Source: Morinoia aosen
Lineage: Eukaryota > Arthropoda > Malacostraca > Amphipoda > Talitridae
Length of the DNA: 64,000 nucleotides
Reading direction: 5' to 3'
Assembly: GCA_030386875.1 (NCBI GenBank)
Contig: CM059564.1
Coordinates: 40,506,075 to 40,570,074, forward strand
Positions within the stretch are counted from its first letter, which is position 1. The number at the start of each line of letters is the position of its first letter. The translations under genes were made by a program, and so were the position numbers. Shown piece after piece: positions 36,075 to 48,738 of the stretch. The notes under the pieces were generated by a model, which worked only from the letters and a program-made list of their open reading frames with translations, did not search any database and was not told the origin of the DNA.

Positions 36075-38196
36075 CAGACACACTCGAACGCTGAATCTAC
36101 TCATTTGAACATGAAGTGAGCAGCTCGCAAGAGTTTCTTCAGAACTGCAAGAAACACGAGACGACGACATCGGCATTGCAGGAATCACTCTGTTAGACCC
36201 CCCCCCGGTCGCCGTGAGGGGCTTCGATGGTCTCTAGAAGGCTTCACCTAATTCCGGACGAAAGGGACGCGTCCTGCCTGTCATTACGATGTAGTTCTTA
36301 CTAAGCTTACAGTGAGAGACCCTTACTTGAGGCTCATCAAACACAGCGCGCCAACAGATGATCAGCCGCGCTACAACGCGCGTGTTTTTGGTAGTAATCA
36401 TTATGCAGTGATTAAGCATTGCCTTTTCTGAGAGCAAAAATATTCTACAGTTGAAATCACTGATAGCTTTTATGCACCAACGACGATAAAACCCACAAAA
36501 ATTCACAAGTCGTAGTGAAAATTTTAAACAGATTTTAAAGAAAGTATTTATCAGCTAAAACGAGAAAAAAGTGCCATAAAGCGACATCATTTTTGATCCT
36601 TCAACAAACACTACTACCAATTCTGCTAACAGACATCAAAAATGCCCTCATACAAACAAACAGGAAATATCACAATGGCTACAAAGCAATCACGACCAAG
36701 TGCTACGTCTTCCAAAGTTGATTGCGCTCCCCCGGGACTCAGTTTACGAAAGCAGATGAACACACATGGAATTAGTAAAGAAATGATTTGAGACGCTAAG
36801 TAGCCTGTCATGACAGCACGTTGCAGGCAGACGCCGGAAAATTCTCGAAACAACTTTGACACGACTCTGTTCGTAGTTATGTATTTTTTCACAAAAAAAC
36901 ATATCAATTTAGAGGTTTTTCGATCCATGCGCACTTCCACCAGAGTTAGAGTGAACACATGCTCAGGCAATACCTACTTCTCAATGACTCTTGCGATAAT
37001 TTTACGGTCAGACGCCAATCCAGCTCTGCACGCGCGACTCGCTATTTGTTGCTGGTTTGTATAATTGGTGTCAGTGACGGCGCTGACACTCGCACTAGAA
37101 GGGCACCTCTGCCTCAACATTCTCCTTCATTCGTTTCTCTCCTGCAGGAACAATGCAACTCATTCCTTCGCGAGCGCGCAGCAGGCAGTAGAAATGTGGT
37201 CCAGTTTTAGTAATTCAACATCTTTTAATACAAACCTCACCTCACCGAGGTTCATGTAAGTCCTGGTTGTTTGTAATCATTCGAGACTTGAATTGAATTA
37301 GAAGATTAATTGCGACTAGTTTTTAATCACATAACACGGGGTTTGTAAAAATATCTAACTCGAGGGTTGACTGCTCTTATTGCACGCAAGTGAACGTTTC
37401 CTGGAACCTTTTTCAGGGTCTCTGAATACAGTATGAACAACGGCTTCTTGGGAAAAATGAGAGCTGTAATATCAAGGTTTTCCTCTCACACTCTTTTGTA
37501 TAGACAGGAGACGAGACATGCTCTGAATCCTCGTTTTGTAATTTCATCAGAGAAAAATGTGTGACTTTTCATTCCTTGAAGGAAGGGACAGGTCCAGTTT
37601 AAGGTAATCCCCCTATGTAACAAGCTTTTTACAGTGAGCGTATCCCTCTTTTTTTACAAGTAAGCGCTCTCGCATCAGCTATTGCACTCATGTCCATTCC
37701 GTTAAGCATTCTACCTTTAGTGCTTCCATTTATTGTAAGATTAAGATGATCGTTTAGTTCCATCAACGCTTACCAGGCATTCCTATCCTTAGTTTTACCG
37801 TCATCTGTTTTCGGATAGATGGAGACATTTGTACGTATGAAAGTTATGACAGCTTTTTCTACGGGAACATCGTCGAACATGATGGCATGATCTCTATTGC
37901 ATCCTGTGTACAAATGACTGCATGAGAAAAAACATAGAATATAGTCAACATAATGGCAGAGTGATTACGCATCATCTTTCCCTTGGAAGACGGGAGCGCT
38001 CCTGATTGGAGATCGACCATAAGTGTGAAGATCAAGTAAAATTATGAGGGTTACGGATACTTGAGGAAGCTTACAGAAATGTAACCTGATAGCAGAAAAA
38101 AGGATGACTCAAATTTGTCTGCAGCCCAAAACAAGATAGTAAAAGCTGAGTTACACGCTTAGAAATCCAGGCCCTTATGTGCTATAGAGATAATAC

Positions 38197-38246
38197 GAAA
38201 AAATGCAATTAGATCCCACAGGAAAAAATGCAATTAGATTTCACAG
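38197..38246. repeat. 25-bp tandem duplication
   Basis: GAAAAAATGCAATTAGAT is followed by CCCACAG in copy 1 and TTCACAG in copy 2. Confidence 0.9.
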
Positions 38247-38428
38247 TAACAACCATGTCTATCGCACCAAAGATCTTGTGAAAATTTTGAGCTTGGTTTA
38301 TACACTTTCTCCAAGCTTGGTAGACTTTTCAACCACAATATGCCATTCTAGAGGGGAATCACAGTAACGAACAAATGAACTTAAATGTCACAGCCTATAT
38401 TCAAAGGAATTTAGCACTACTGACACTA

Positions 38429-39085
38429 ATTTCCCCAAAACGCGCACTTGCTGCTATGAATTTGCAATAACATTGCGATAGTATCCAAGTTGGCAACGAA
38501 TTTTTGGGGAAGATACATCCGATTGACTAAAATTTCCCAAAAAAATGCACTTGCCATGAATTTGCAACAATATTTTCGACCCAAAGGCACCTGAAGCAAA
38601 ATGAACAGGGCTTGCATTTTAACATGAAAAAGTATAGAGCAGCAAGCGTAGACCAGGACCAGGAGCCGTCGTAAATGGACCAATAAAGGGCCGTACGTGA
38701 CTGTCAAGGGGCTCCTGATCAAATTGCGAGGCGTCTTGCAGGGCAGAGCAGCAGCATTAGTGCGGCTTATGGCAGGGCAGCATCGCGAGTCAAGACAAAA
38801 ATTAAATAAAACACGAGTGGGTCTCTGGGCACAAGTACAGCAACCACTTCGCATGGGTAAAGGAAACGCATCGGAATTGCTAATGCTTAACTAAAAACAC
38901 TGTGCTTGGAAAATTTGAGAACTAGCGCAATCATCGAAGCTGTGCAAGATGTCAACTATCTTTGAATTACAGCATCATGAGCAATGGATCAAGAAAACGC
39001 AACAGCTTACCGGAATTGCAAATGCTGAACTAAAAATGCGAGAACGAGCGCTATTATCGAAGCTGTGAAAGATACCAACAAGGTA
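38429..39085. repeat. two interleaved diverged direct duplications
   Basis: One pair (38429-38477 and 38532-38579) shares AATTTCCC, GCACTTG and ATGAATTTGCAA. A second pair (38872-38957 and 39011-39085) shares CGGAATTGC, AATGCT, AACTAAAAA and ATCGAAGCTGTG. Both look like old local duplications. Confidence 0.7.
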
Positions 39086-40928
39086 TGAAGTACAAATACT
39101 CGTACTGTACGATCCTTCCAAGAGAGGTAACCGTACTTCATCTCATATGGCTGTGCAACTTTCCATCCAGAGGGCAATTTCACCGCATGAAATACTCAAT
39201 CTAAGAACGTAGAAAGAACTGTGCCTGCATTTGCTCATGCATACCACCTTCTCATCTGCAAATTCCACTGGAGTTCTTTTGCTGTTTGTGCTCTAATCCT
39301 CCCTACTTCGAAATTCCAAGTGGAGCTCCCCTCCCAAAAAATTACCCCTCATTTTAGAAGACAGCGACGAGACCTGCATATGGAAAGCATCTTTCGCATT
39401 CCTTTTCCTTGAATAGCTCTCGAGAGGGCGGTGTCCAACGGGCACCTCTTACTCTACCCTTCCTTCATCAACTTACACTTTTTGTAGCTAATAACGCCTC
39501 GGTGAATAAGAGTCACATTTCCACCTCAATTAGGCAAAATCTGGAACCTGAATTCATATATAAGGCCTTAAAAAAATTCCTCGAAATTCATGACATAATT
39601 CCAGAAAAGGAATCATCAGAAACACCTCATCAACATCGATCGCGTTCAAACCAAGATGCACAAGCTCATAAGCGACACAGCCATTTTGTTGGTCTGTTAA
39701 GCATGACAGGAAGTTAGTTGGAGACGCTTCCATGGAACCAATACATTAGCGACGAGGAGTTACGAGCTCAAAAGTGATGAAGTGGAGAGCAGTAGCAGTG
39801 GAGGCAGCAGCGTCTCCATTAGGACGGAGTATGAGGCCCGGGCTGCAGGCGGTCGGTCACGCGTACCGCACAAAAATGCAATACTGAGGCGCCATTAGTC
39901 AAGACGAGCGGCGATATGGCGGAGCCAGACCTCACGGTGTCGTGTGCTCGGCCAGCCTCGCCTCGTGCACAAACTTGCAACCTCCGAGCGATGCAAGCAG
40001 CTACGAACGCATAGAACCTCACAGACGAGTTGCAGAAGGAAGAAGTTACGGTTGCGAAAGTGAAGCCACAACGCGGACTGGGTGCCTTTCGTAGTCGTCC
40101 CTTGGCAACTCGTGGGATGAAGGGGATGAGAGAAATTCGTTCAGCATAGATAGAAAATAAAGCTGAAACTAGTTGAATGGTTCATTTTCTGCTTGTTACT
40201 CAAGTCCCATGTCGTCAGACAACAATCACGCACGGAACGTATGCCGGAAGCTCGGAACGCATGAAACGTGAAGCAAAAAAAATACGTAGGTCCAATGAAA
40301 CGTCAAGGAAACACATCGTTGCTGTTACAGTTAGCAACAACGAAGAAAATAGGATTCCCTTCACGTCCTAGGAAATAAACGTTCATGAAAATGGTTTAAT
40401 GCACCCGATTTTTCACTTTAATAAGACGAAACGGGTTCAGGGGTCGAAATAACCACGAGAATGCAAATGCTCAATGTTTTTGAGAACATGACAGGCCAGA
40501 GCGCGAAGTCTTCCATGCAGAAAAATTGGAATACTTTAATAGATGTTGCGTGACCCGTGGTCAGAAAAACTTGGCATCGCGGCCACACAGGCGCGTCGCT
40601 AGAGGGGAAGCGCAGATGAGCCCCATGTGCGCAGAATGCCAGGCCGCGCCAGTCTTCATGAAATATTCATACAGATCAGATTACCATATCAATGGAGACT
40701 CCAACTCGACGTTCAATAGACACGAGACTCAGCAAATCTCCTTTCAATAACACAGCTATTAGCGAGGTATTCCGAGACGGAGGTCCGCTGATAACGCTTC
40801 ACTTGCATCTATTCACAAGTAGTTGGATTAGTCTCATTCGAGGCCCTGTCAGCTTAGTGGAGCCCGATAACGCACCCACACTACATCACACATAACACCA
40901 GAGTTGGGAAGAAGATAGAATAGCAGTT

Positions 40929-41160
40929 TGGATATCGAAAATAACCAACTAGTAGCAGTAATTTACGCTGTACCAACCATACAATAGGGCTCAATTTGGC
41001 CGCAATAACGACGTGATGTTAAAAACGACACACAACATTAGCCAGTAGAAAACACCATTAATAGGCGCTTCACTAAAAAGAAACCCCCCCCCCCCCCTTT
41101 GGAAGCAAAACCGTCGTTTGCTGCTGGTCCACGAGGCAACCCACAGAGCTCAAAAGTAGC
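40929..41160. repeat. segmental duplicate, copy 1 (unexpanded)
   Basis: It starts TTTGGATATCGAAAATAACC, contains a single GCAATAACGACGTGATGTTA seed-like segment, then ACACAACATTAGCCAGTAGA, a long poly-C run near 41083-41098, and TTTGGAAGCAAAACCGTCGT. Each block recurs in the same order in copy 2 (41162-41970), where the seed has become a 14-copy array. Confidence 0.85.
41083..41098. repeat. poly-C homopolymer run
   Basis: An uninterrupted run of C at the position where copy 2 of the duplicated segment reads CCCCACCC. Length may be affected by assembly error. Confidence 0.85.
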
Positions 41161-41206
41161 ATTTGGATATCGCAAATAACCATCTAGAAGAAATAGTTTA
41201 CATTGT

Positions 41207-41850
41207 GGCAAGCATAGAATCGTGATCGCAATAACGGCAGCGATGTCAAGTAGCAAGCAAAGAATCGTGATGCAATAACGGCAGCGATATCAAGTAGCAA
41301 CCGTAGAATAGCGATCGCAATAACGGTAGTGATATCAAGTAGCAAGCATAGAATCGTGATCGCAATAACGGCAGCGATATCAAGTAGCAACCGTAGAATA
41401 GCGATCGCAATAACGGCAGCGATGTCAAGCAGCAAGCATAGAATCGTGATCGCAATAACGGCAGCGATATCAAGTAGCAACCGTAGAATAGCGATCGCAA
41501 TAACGGTAGTGATATCAAGTAGCAGCCGTAGAATAGCGATCGCAATAACGGCAGCGATGTCAAGTAGCAACCGTAGAATAGCGATCGCAATAACGGTAGT
41601 GATATCAAGTAGCAAGCATAGAAACGTGATCGCAATAACGGCAGCGATATCAAGTAGCAACCGTAGAATAGCGATCGCAATAACGGCAGCGATATCAAGT
41701 AGCAACCGCAGAATAGCGATCGCAATAACGGCAGCGATGTCAAGTAGCAAACATAGAATCATGATCGCAATAACGGCAGTGATGTCAAGGCAGTCAAGCA
41801 GCAAGCATAAAATAGTGATCGCAATAAGGACAATGATGTCAAAAACACAC
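41207..41850. repeat. 45-bp minisatellite, 14 copies in two subtypes
   Basis: Subtype A carries AAGCATAGAATCGTGATCGC and subtype B carries AACCGTAGAATAGCGATCGC, both followed by AATAACGG(CAGC/TAGT)GATATCAAGTAG. Copy 2 lacks one base. Order is roughly A A B A B A B B B A B B A A. In the mbl sense direction each unit carries about four YGCY tetramers; the plus strand has essentially none. Open frames on both strands (41184-41957, 41329-41970) follow the 15-codon period. Confidence 0.97.
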
Positions 41851-41970
41851 AACATTAGCCAGTTGAGAACACAATTAACGGGCACTACATCCAAAAGAAA
41901 CCCCACCCTTTGGAAGCAAAACAGCCGTTTGCCGGCGGCCCGCGAGGCAGCCAACATAGCTCCAAATTAA
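41838..41970. repeat. segmental duplicate, right flank of copy 2
   Basis: ACACAACATTAGCCAGTTGA, AAAAGAAACCCCACCCTTTG and GGAAGCAAAACAGCCGTTTG match 41022-41150 of copy 1 in order, placing the 45-bp array inside the second copy of a duplicated segment. Confidence 0.85.
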
Positions 41971-44900
41971 GCCAGGCTGTAGGCACAGAATCACGTTGCT
42001 GCAGGGGTGGCCAAACAAACACGGCTCAGAGGACGCTTTTTTCAGAGCACGCATCAAAGCCCGTAGCAGGGCGTACGCAAACCTTGCGGCCTACGCTCGA
42101 ACGCCTTCTAACGCTTCGAGGTACACCTCATTCAGCTTTGCTTACTGTAACAAACACGAATAAACTCTTGAAAATAAAGCTCCACTGTGAATATTTTCTG
42201 TGGGACTCAGGTCTGGAATTTCCCCCCAGTTGTCAGAAAGAATTTGTAAAATTTAGGTATAGAACTATCGCAAAATGCCACTGCCCAATGATGTTGCATT
42301 TTTATTTGAGTTCTTAAGTCAGTTGAGTAATACCGAACATGTTTTCACAATTTAATAACAAAAGTAGTCCGTCAGTTTGTTACCAAATATCTCAAAACCA
42401 CGATTGCTTTCTAAGTGCAAACGGAAACACCTGCGAATTGAATATTCAACTTTAAAAAAATTAAAAAGAACAATAAATGACGTTCGTATATTTTCATGTA
42501 TCGAAATTCAGCACCAATTCATAGAGTACTTCATTAATCAGCAATGAAGTATGAAGCACAACACTGATGAAAAAATCTTGCTACCGATGGCAGGGCGGTC
42601 AATGCATCTTCCTTTATTTCATTAGACTTTGCTTTATACTCCGCGCAAGGAATATCAAACCAAACAGTCTTTGGATCGCATAACAATGGTATGAGCTTGA
42701 TGAGAGCATTTTTGGTGGTGCATAGATTGCCAATCTTACTTCGTATTAAATTACAATAAGAAACAAAGTTCAAACGTAACTGTAATATTCTCAGAATACT
42801 GAATGAAATTTTAGGTCATCACAACGAGAGACACAACAGCGACTGATGTGCACGCTGCGAATTCCGCAAGACTATCACCCGGTCATTGATTTTCCTTACG
42901 ATCAATTTTCCATACGACAAATAAAACTAGCAGTGAATTAATAACGAAAAACGCCCAATTTTTAAAATAGGTCATTTATTTGAGTATTACTTCATAGCAA
43001 GCGAGAGTTTCGTGCGATGGTTGAACAGAGCGAGAATTTCGTACTCGGCTCCTACTACGCTCGAGTCACGAAAACGCCGCAGCCAAGAGAAGGGCCGACA
43101 GTACGTAAAGAAGCGCACGAGGCAGCAGAATCTAGCGCTGGGAGCTGGAAGGCTTTTTAGAAGAGGCAGTGAATGATATCTTCAGGTGGCATTGTTGGCA
43201 GGTGATTCCATGCTAAGTTGCGTCTGCATGAAGCTGCCAGACTAGAATTGCCACGGAAGTAACGGCCGCCAATTGAATAGCCGACACAAAGAGCTCCATT
43301 TGCATAAACACAGACGAACGGGTCAAAAAGACGAATCCGACTCGCGGCAGCAGCGGCTCGATTCCCGCGAGCTGCAGTTCTTCAAAATGACTTCAATAAT
43401 GGCTGAATTAAGCATAAAGTGAAGTTTCGAGCCGAGAATATAAAAATCAACTATCACTCAATTAATGACGGAAACATTTGTTTTCATGCATTTCGCTAGA
43501 TAATGCTGAAAATTTTGAAAGCATGATTATGTTTCGTATACCCAGATATATACTACAAGAACGTTCAAATTTACGGCTAAAACAGGCATTGCGATCAATT
43601 GCTCACTTCGATGTACGATTATCTGAGAGTAAATACTTTAGGAACAAAACAGCGCAAATCGAGAATTAAATTTCATCCACTAATAGATCGCAGATAACAG
43701 CGAGTGCGGACGAGTTAAACTCTACGGAAAAAACTACCAGGTTTTAAGTTACTTTCTGATAGTTCATTCGTGAATCTGGATGGGCTCTAGTTGAGTGCTC
43801 TTGCCTAGCACAAGACGAATAAACTAACTTCCGTTGAAATTTTAACCTCGCGAACAGAAATTAAGAAACCTGCTAGTTTCATCAGCGAGGTTGTCAACGC
43901 ATAACTGGAATTCTACGACGGTCTTTTACGACATCGTCAAAATGAGAGAAACAGGAGACGTCATGTATTTATATAATCGTAATGTAGAATTCGAGCCGTA
44001 CTCTAGAAATGAGAAGCAATATACTATTACCATAGAATCCACTTGATATGGGCCAAAATCCCTTTCATAATTATAAAAGTCCTACGGAACAATAATTCTT
44101 GACTCTGCATAAACTCAAATGAAGCCAATCGGAGTGATTTAGTCAAAAAAATCAGCAGTAGCGTCTTGAGGAACAGAGGCTTTCCGTAAAACTTTCAGAA
44201 GATAATCTGGGTCTATGGATGGGCGTGGTATTGGTTAAGTGCTGTTCTGAAACGCGTCAACACAAAAAATATCGAAGAGAATAACTGGAGCGATGCACGA
44301 AAATTACGATTCCCAACACGAGACCCATAGCGTGAGCGAGAAAATGCAGGCTTTTCATCGAGAGGATACTATGAAGCACTTGACTGAAGTTTTTGAACAG
44401 AGTGACAGTCCACGAAATAAAGCAAATTAGCAGGTGTTCGTCACAAAACCTAAATCCCGTTAATATTTGCCCCGAGTTCTACTAGGAATTGAGAATCAAC
44501 TTGATAAGTGATAGCTGCCCGTAATATTGAAAGCACTAGCCAAAACAATTTTCAGAACTTGTTTAAAAAAGACGCCCAAATAGTTAGCATGAGTTACGTA
44601 TACAAGTATAACAATATTTTCTCTACGGTGTCAGAAATTTTATCAAAAGTTACAAGAATATCAGTGTATTTTCTTCAAAGCTGTGGCGAAAAATAATTTA
44701 GTTTTTATTCACATAATTTTAAATTTATTTTGATAATGAACAATGTATATATATTACTCCAACACCCATTCAAATTAATACAATCGAGAACAACGGACAC
44801 TAACGTAGTCTAGGTCAATAACTATTTTGAAGTTGAAAGGTTCATCATGATTCAAACCAAATTCTCTTTCTTATTAACAAAAGCAATCTAATACCACTTT

Positions 44901-46494
44901 TCTGACACCAAAACATGGCTAAAAGAATCGATAATCAGAACCACTTACCGAATTGCACGCTGGTGAAATTGAGTCATTCAAAGAAGTTCAGCGGCAGCAG
45001 CAAACAAGAACTAGGAAGTAAACATAAAAATGTATGTAGTATAAAGAGTTACCAACGATAAGGGCAGAGTCAACGGGTTGTGATGACAGAATACGATACA
45101 AATGTTCCACGAATTAATGAGTGAAGGAGATTTACATTTGCAAATTTAAAGATTTGGATACATTTCTTGAAGTGAAGATTGGATATAAATCGAAAAAATC
45201 ACAACCGCTGTTCAATACTCTTATCGTCGGACACATGAAAAGCAACAATACCAAATATCAGAGGTATTACATCGGTGATAAAGACTGAAAATGACGGGAT
45301 ATTATATATATCTGCAAACTATAAAAATTAATAAATAAATAATACAAGCGAACATGGGATTAAATAGTCTACCGTAACCCAATAAAATAGTAAAATCAAA
45401 ACAATCATGCGCGGAAGAAAAACAGTAGTGCTCCAGTGGACATATGTACTAAAAGGCGGTTATAAAACTATTTAACATAAACATTGAATTGTACTCTGTT
45501 ACACCAGTAAAAACGTATTCACCATATATCAATGACAGATAATTAAAAAACAAACGCAACCTGAAAGAAAGACATTGGAAACCTGTAAAAGAAATCACAT
45601 TTGACTGAACATTTAAAATTCGACCATGGGAATCATTAATAAAACTAGGCAAAAGATTCAAAAGGTATCAAGAAATTCACGAGAAAAAACATTAAACTAG
45701 AGCAGTAGCTGTAAAAGGAGGTTATTGGACAAGGCAATTTGGAGCGTTTCATATTCTAGAAATGATGGAAACTAGAGAAGAACGCCTCCAGAAGCAGAGA
45801 AGGGTGGTCGTCGTTCCAGATAAGGTCTAATTTATGTATGAACAGAGCTCACATTTGGCAGCGGGCGGGGGATCAATGGTCGATTAGAGACTTTCGCACG
45901 AGAGGAAGAAGAACACGCAATTAAAAGATGCCTTAGCAAAAGGCACTAAATGGAGGTCGGTCTCGGCAAAAAGCAAACTGGATAAGAGCGTTCTGCTCAA
46001 GAGGGCCCTGGAAAAAAATCTTAATGACACTTAAGGAAGAGAGGTCATGAAATTCATCCCAGGAATCACTTGAAATGACGCTCACCCGAACTGGAATGCA
46101 AAAGGAGGATGGCACGGGGAAAACAACTGGGGATTGAGGGACACCGACGGAATAAGAGGTTGCCAAAATGAGTGTTCAGAATGAGGTGAATGCTGCAGCG
46201 AAAGGATGAGATGCGTTCGAAAACAAGTGCCAGTTAGGAGATTTGTAGAATACGTGAGGGACAAATGGCAACAAGATCACTATGAAGAAATTATGGCAAG
46301 CCCTTAACTACTGAACGCTACACAGAATTTTCTAACAAAGTAACCTAATTTTCAAACGAACGCTACATTGGAACATAAAAGAACGAAAATTGCATGAAAA
46401 TGAAAGCAGAAATTGAAAGAAGACCCACAAAAAAAAAGGAATGATAGGAAACAGCGAGATCAAACTTTCTGGGCTAAACACGGTACACCACAAT

Positions 46495-46545
46495 TAAACA
46501 ATTCATACACACACAAACACACTCCACACACGCAGACACACAGAC
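46495..46545. repeat. imperfect (CA)n microsatellite
   Basis: Runs of CACACAAACACACTCCACAC and similar CA-rich sequence. Confidence 0.8.
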
Positions 46546-48228
46546 GTACACAAAAGCTCACCACGAATTACATCACAGAAGCAGCACCAAGAAAATAAGT
46601 TGAGGTCGATAGAAGATGAAAAATTAGGCAAGATAAATTCATGGCAACAGAGAGGCACCTTTGTAAGTCGTCTAATAATTTGTGGTATAAAAACGGCTCA
46701 CACAAAAATACTACCGCAGTGAAGTGAATGTCTAGCCATAACTGAAGTTAAAACCCAAGGTGCGAGCCTGAAATACAAATACGACGTGGTGTTCAGTTAA
46801 CACATAACCGTAAGGTACACCAAAAGACCTCCATTGAACACCAGAAAAAGGCATCAATCAAATAAGTATTCCAGTCGTTCATAGAATTATTTCGACGGTC
46901 TATTATCTTACAACAATTCTTATAAAAGCCATTGAGAATAAGGAGTCCCTTCTTCCCGAAACTAAATCGCCAACACACTGCTGCTCTAACGCGTACTAGC
47001 AAGTCCGAGGTAAAATGGCTTTCACACGTTCCAGGAAGCTCAAAATCTCTGGAGTACAAAAACAAATACTATCGTTACCACCGCATCTAAGCGATGGTAT
47101 GAGGAAAACTTCAGAAGCATCAAATTCTTACATTACTTGATAATTTGAAGTGTTTTTAATTGAGAAATCGTTGGCTTAATATATCGGTCTTGAAGAGTTA
47201 TTACACACACGTAATACACATAGATAAGAGATTTATTAAGCTTCGGCTAAATTGTGACGGGTGTTCTATTATCATTCACTAAAAAATTTCAAACCAATTT
47301 TAAGATGATGTATATCAGGCTTGATAAGAATAAAAAAAAATTGTTGGGTTAAAATACCGGCTTTGAAGAATTCATACGTGCAATATGGATTTACGAGAAA
47401 TTCACTATACTTCGGGTAAAATGTGACGGGCGCTCCATGTATAATCTTTCATTCAAAATCCGAACCAATTTCAAACTCGAAACACAACGATTGAAGTACA
47501 CCATACGAGTTTGCACGGCAAAATGTTCTTGTTACCACACATTTCCAGGAAGTGAGCACAAGAAAATCGGGAGAAGAACACTGGCGGGCTCGAGAATTTC
47601 AAGGACTGAAACGTAGGCAGTCTGAGACCAGGAGCATACGTCACACGCATCACACAAAAAAATGCTGCACGCGACAAAATGACAAGAACTGGGACCACAC
47701 ATAGAATAACAGCTCCGGCGGCTGCCGTGAAAGTGACCTGCACGCGAACACAAAAGAAAAATAAAAATGAAACCTTGAGAGAAATGTGCAACCCAATAAT
47801 ATGAAAACAGTATATTAGGAACATTTGCATCGACAAACAAGCACCAACACAGCAACAAACAGAACAAACCTCCCGAAAACTCCAATAGCACATTTTCAAC
47901 AGCATGAAGTGTAAAAAAAAACCAACGAACGACGCGACAATTTGAATCGAGCGAAAAGCGAACGAATGAAAGAAGAATGAGTATGGAGCAGATCGCGAAG
48001 AGTGGATGAATGAAGAGATGTGCTGAAGCGGTACAAGCGAGGGCAGGAAGGGGGAACGTACTTCTTAATATTATAAACCGGAGGCAGAAACACAAGCCGC
48101 ATAGAGGATGACTAGCTAAGTTCTTGACTCAGACTAGACGAGGAGGAAAATTTGCACAAAGTGAGCGCAGGGATACATCGCAGAGTAGCACTTAGGCATA
48201 TCAGATGACCTCAGGAGAGAAAAAGACA

Positions 48229-48244
48229 GACAGAGAGAGAGAGA
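48229..48244. repeat. (GA)n microsatellite
   Basis: CAGAGAGAGAGAGAGA lies about 220 nt into the intron after the zinc finger 3-4 exon. Similar GA runs occur near 2330 and 56472. Confidence 0.8.
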
Positions 48245-48464
48245 CGACGAGCTGAGCTGGGCAGAGCAAGGGACCGAGCTATGAAGTGCAGATAGGGCAA
48301 CATTTTATAAGGGAGAGACCGTCTTTAGTAGTGGAAAGCAGTGCAATAGGGGGGGGATAAGACGGGGGAGAAAAAGAGCAGTAGACTAAAAAAACAGCAG
48401 TAGAGAGACGACTATAAGACACATGAGGAGGAACAGGAGGGCAGGGGAGGAAGGGGGCGCCTAC

Positions 48465-48716
48465 CCCAGGAAGCGAAGAAACAACAGCAGCAGCGGCAGC
48501 AGCAGCAGCAGTAGCACGGCCCGCCTTGAGGTGTGCCTGAAGGTGCGAGGGAGGGTGGAAGTAGCGACAGGGATCTCGAGCACATCGACTCTTGACAGCG
48601 TCCATGCAAACAGTGACTGTTCCCTCGTCAGAGGAGGCCACGTGTTCCGGGGGGTGTGCGAAGCGGCACTCCTCTTCGGGCCTCTTACAGGCGCCCCGTT
48701 GGAACTCGCGGCACAC
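48465..48716 (-). CDS. mbl: muscleblind exon with CCCH zinc fingers 3 and 4
   Basis: The exon has 84 codons and is phase 0 at both ends. Finger 3 (residues 2-21) has C-x7-C-x6-C-x3-H spacing, beginning CREFQRGACKR and ending CRFAH. Finger 4 (about residues 37-54) has C-x7-C-x4-C-x3-H, beginning CMDAVKSRC and ending CRYFH. These are the spacings of MBNL fingers 3 and 4, and HPPSHLQAHLKA is the usual helix after finger 4. The pair binds GC steps within YGCY RNA. The C-terminal part is an alanine run encoded by GCT/GCC/GCA codons. The acceptor is TTCTGCCTGTAG|GTGTGC. The donor GGG|GTAGGC is weak; it was chosen because it gives phase 0 and the next exon begins in phase 0. If it is not used, the frame stays open for 61 more codons to a stop at 48281-48279. 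A 23-bp minisatellite abuts the acceptor. Confidence 0.95.
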
Positions 48717-48738
48717 CTACAGGCAGAAGAGCTGACTA

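Larger units (their letters stand above)
24365..48464 (-). other. 24-kb repeat-rich intron
   Basis: The intron runs between the zinc finger 3-4 and poly-alanine exons. It contains the 29-bp and 27-bp arrays (29.1-30.8 kb), the 45-bp array within a duplicated segment (40.9-42.0 kb), shorter duplications at 26.7, 28.2, 38.2 and 38.4-39.1 kb, and two TTAA-type transposon remnants at 32.1 and 35.8 kb. The long intervals 31-32, 32.2-35.8, 36.1-38.2, 39.1-40.9 and 42.0-48.3 kb show no exon-like or repeat signal I can support; short open frames there (for example 39409-39717 and 42534-42773) match nothing I recognise. Confidence 0.65.

Noticed and set aside
39409..39717. 102-codon plus-strand open frame in the large intron
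   Set aside because: No recognised domain, no clear start context and length within chance expectation.
41184..41957. Hydrophobic ILRLLLDIAAVIAIA repeat resembling a membrane protein
   Set aside because: It is the 15-codon translation of the 45-bp minisatellite; other frames are open too.
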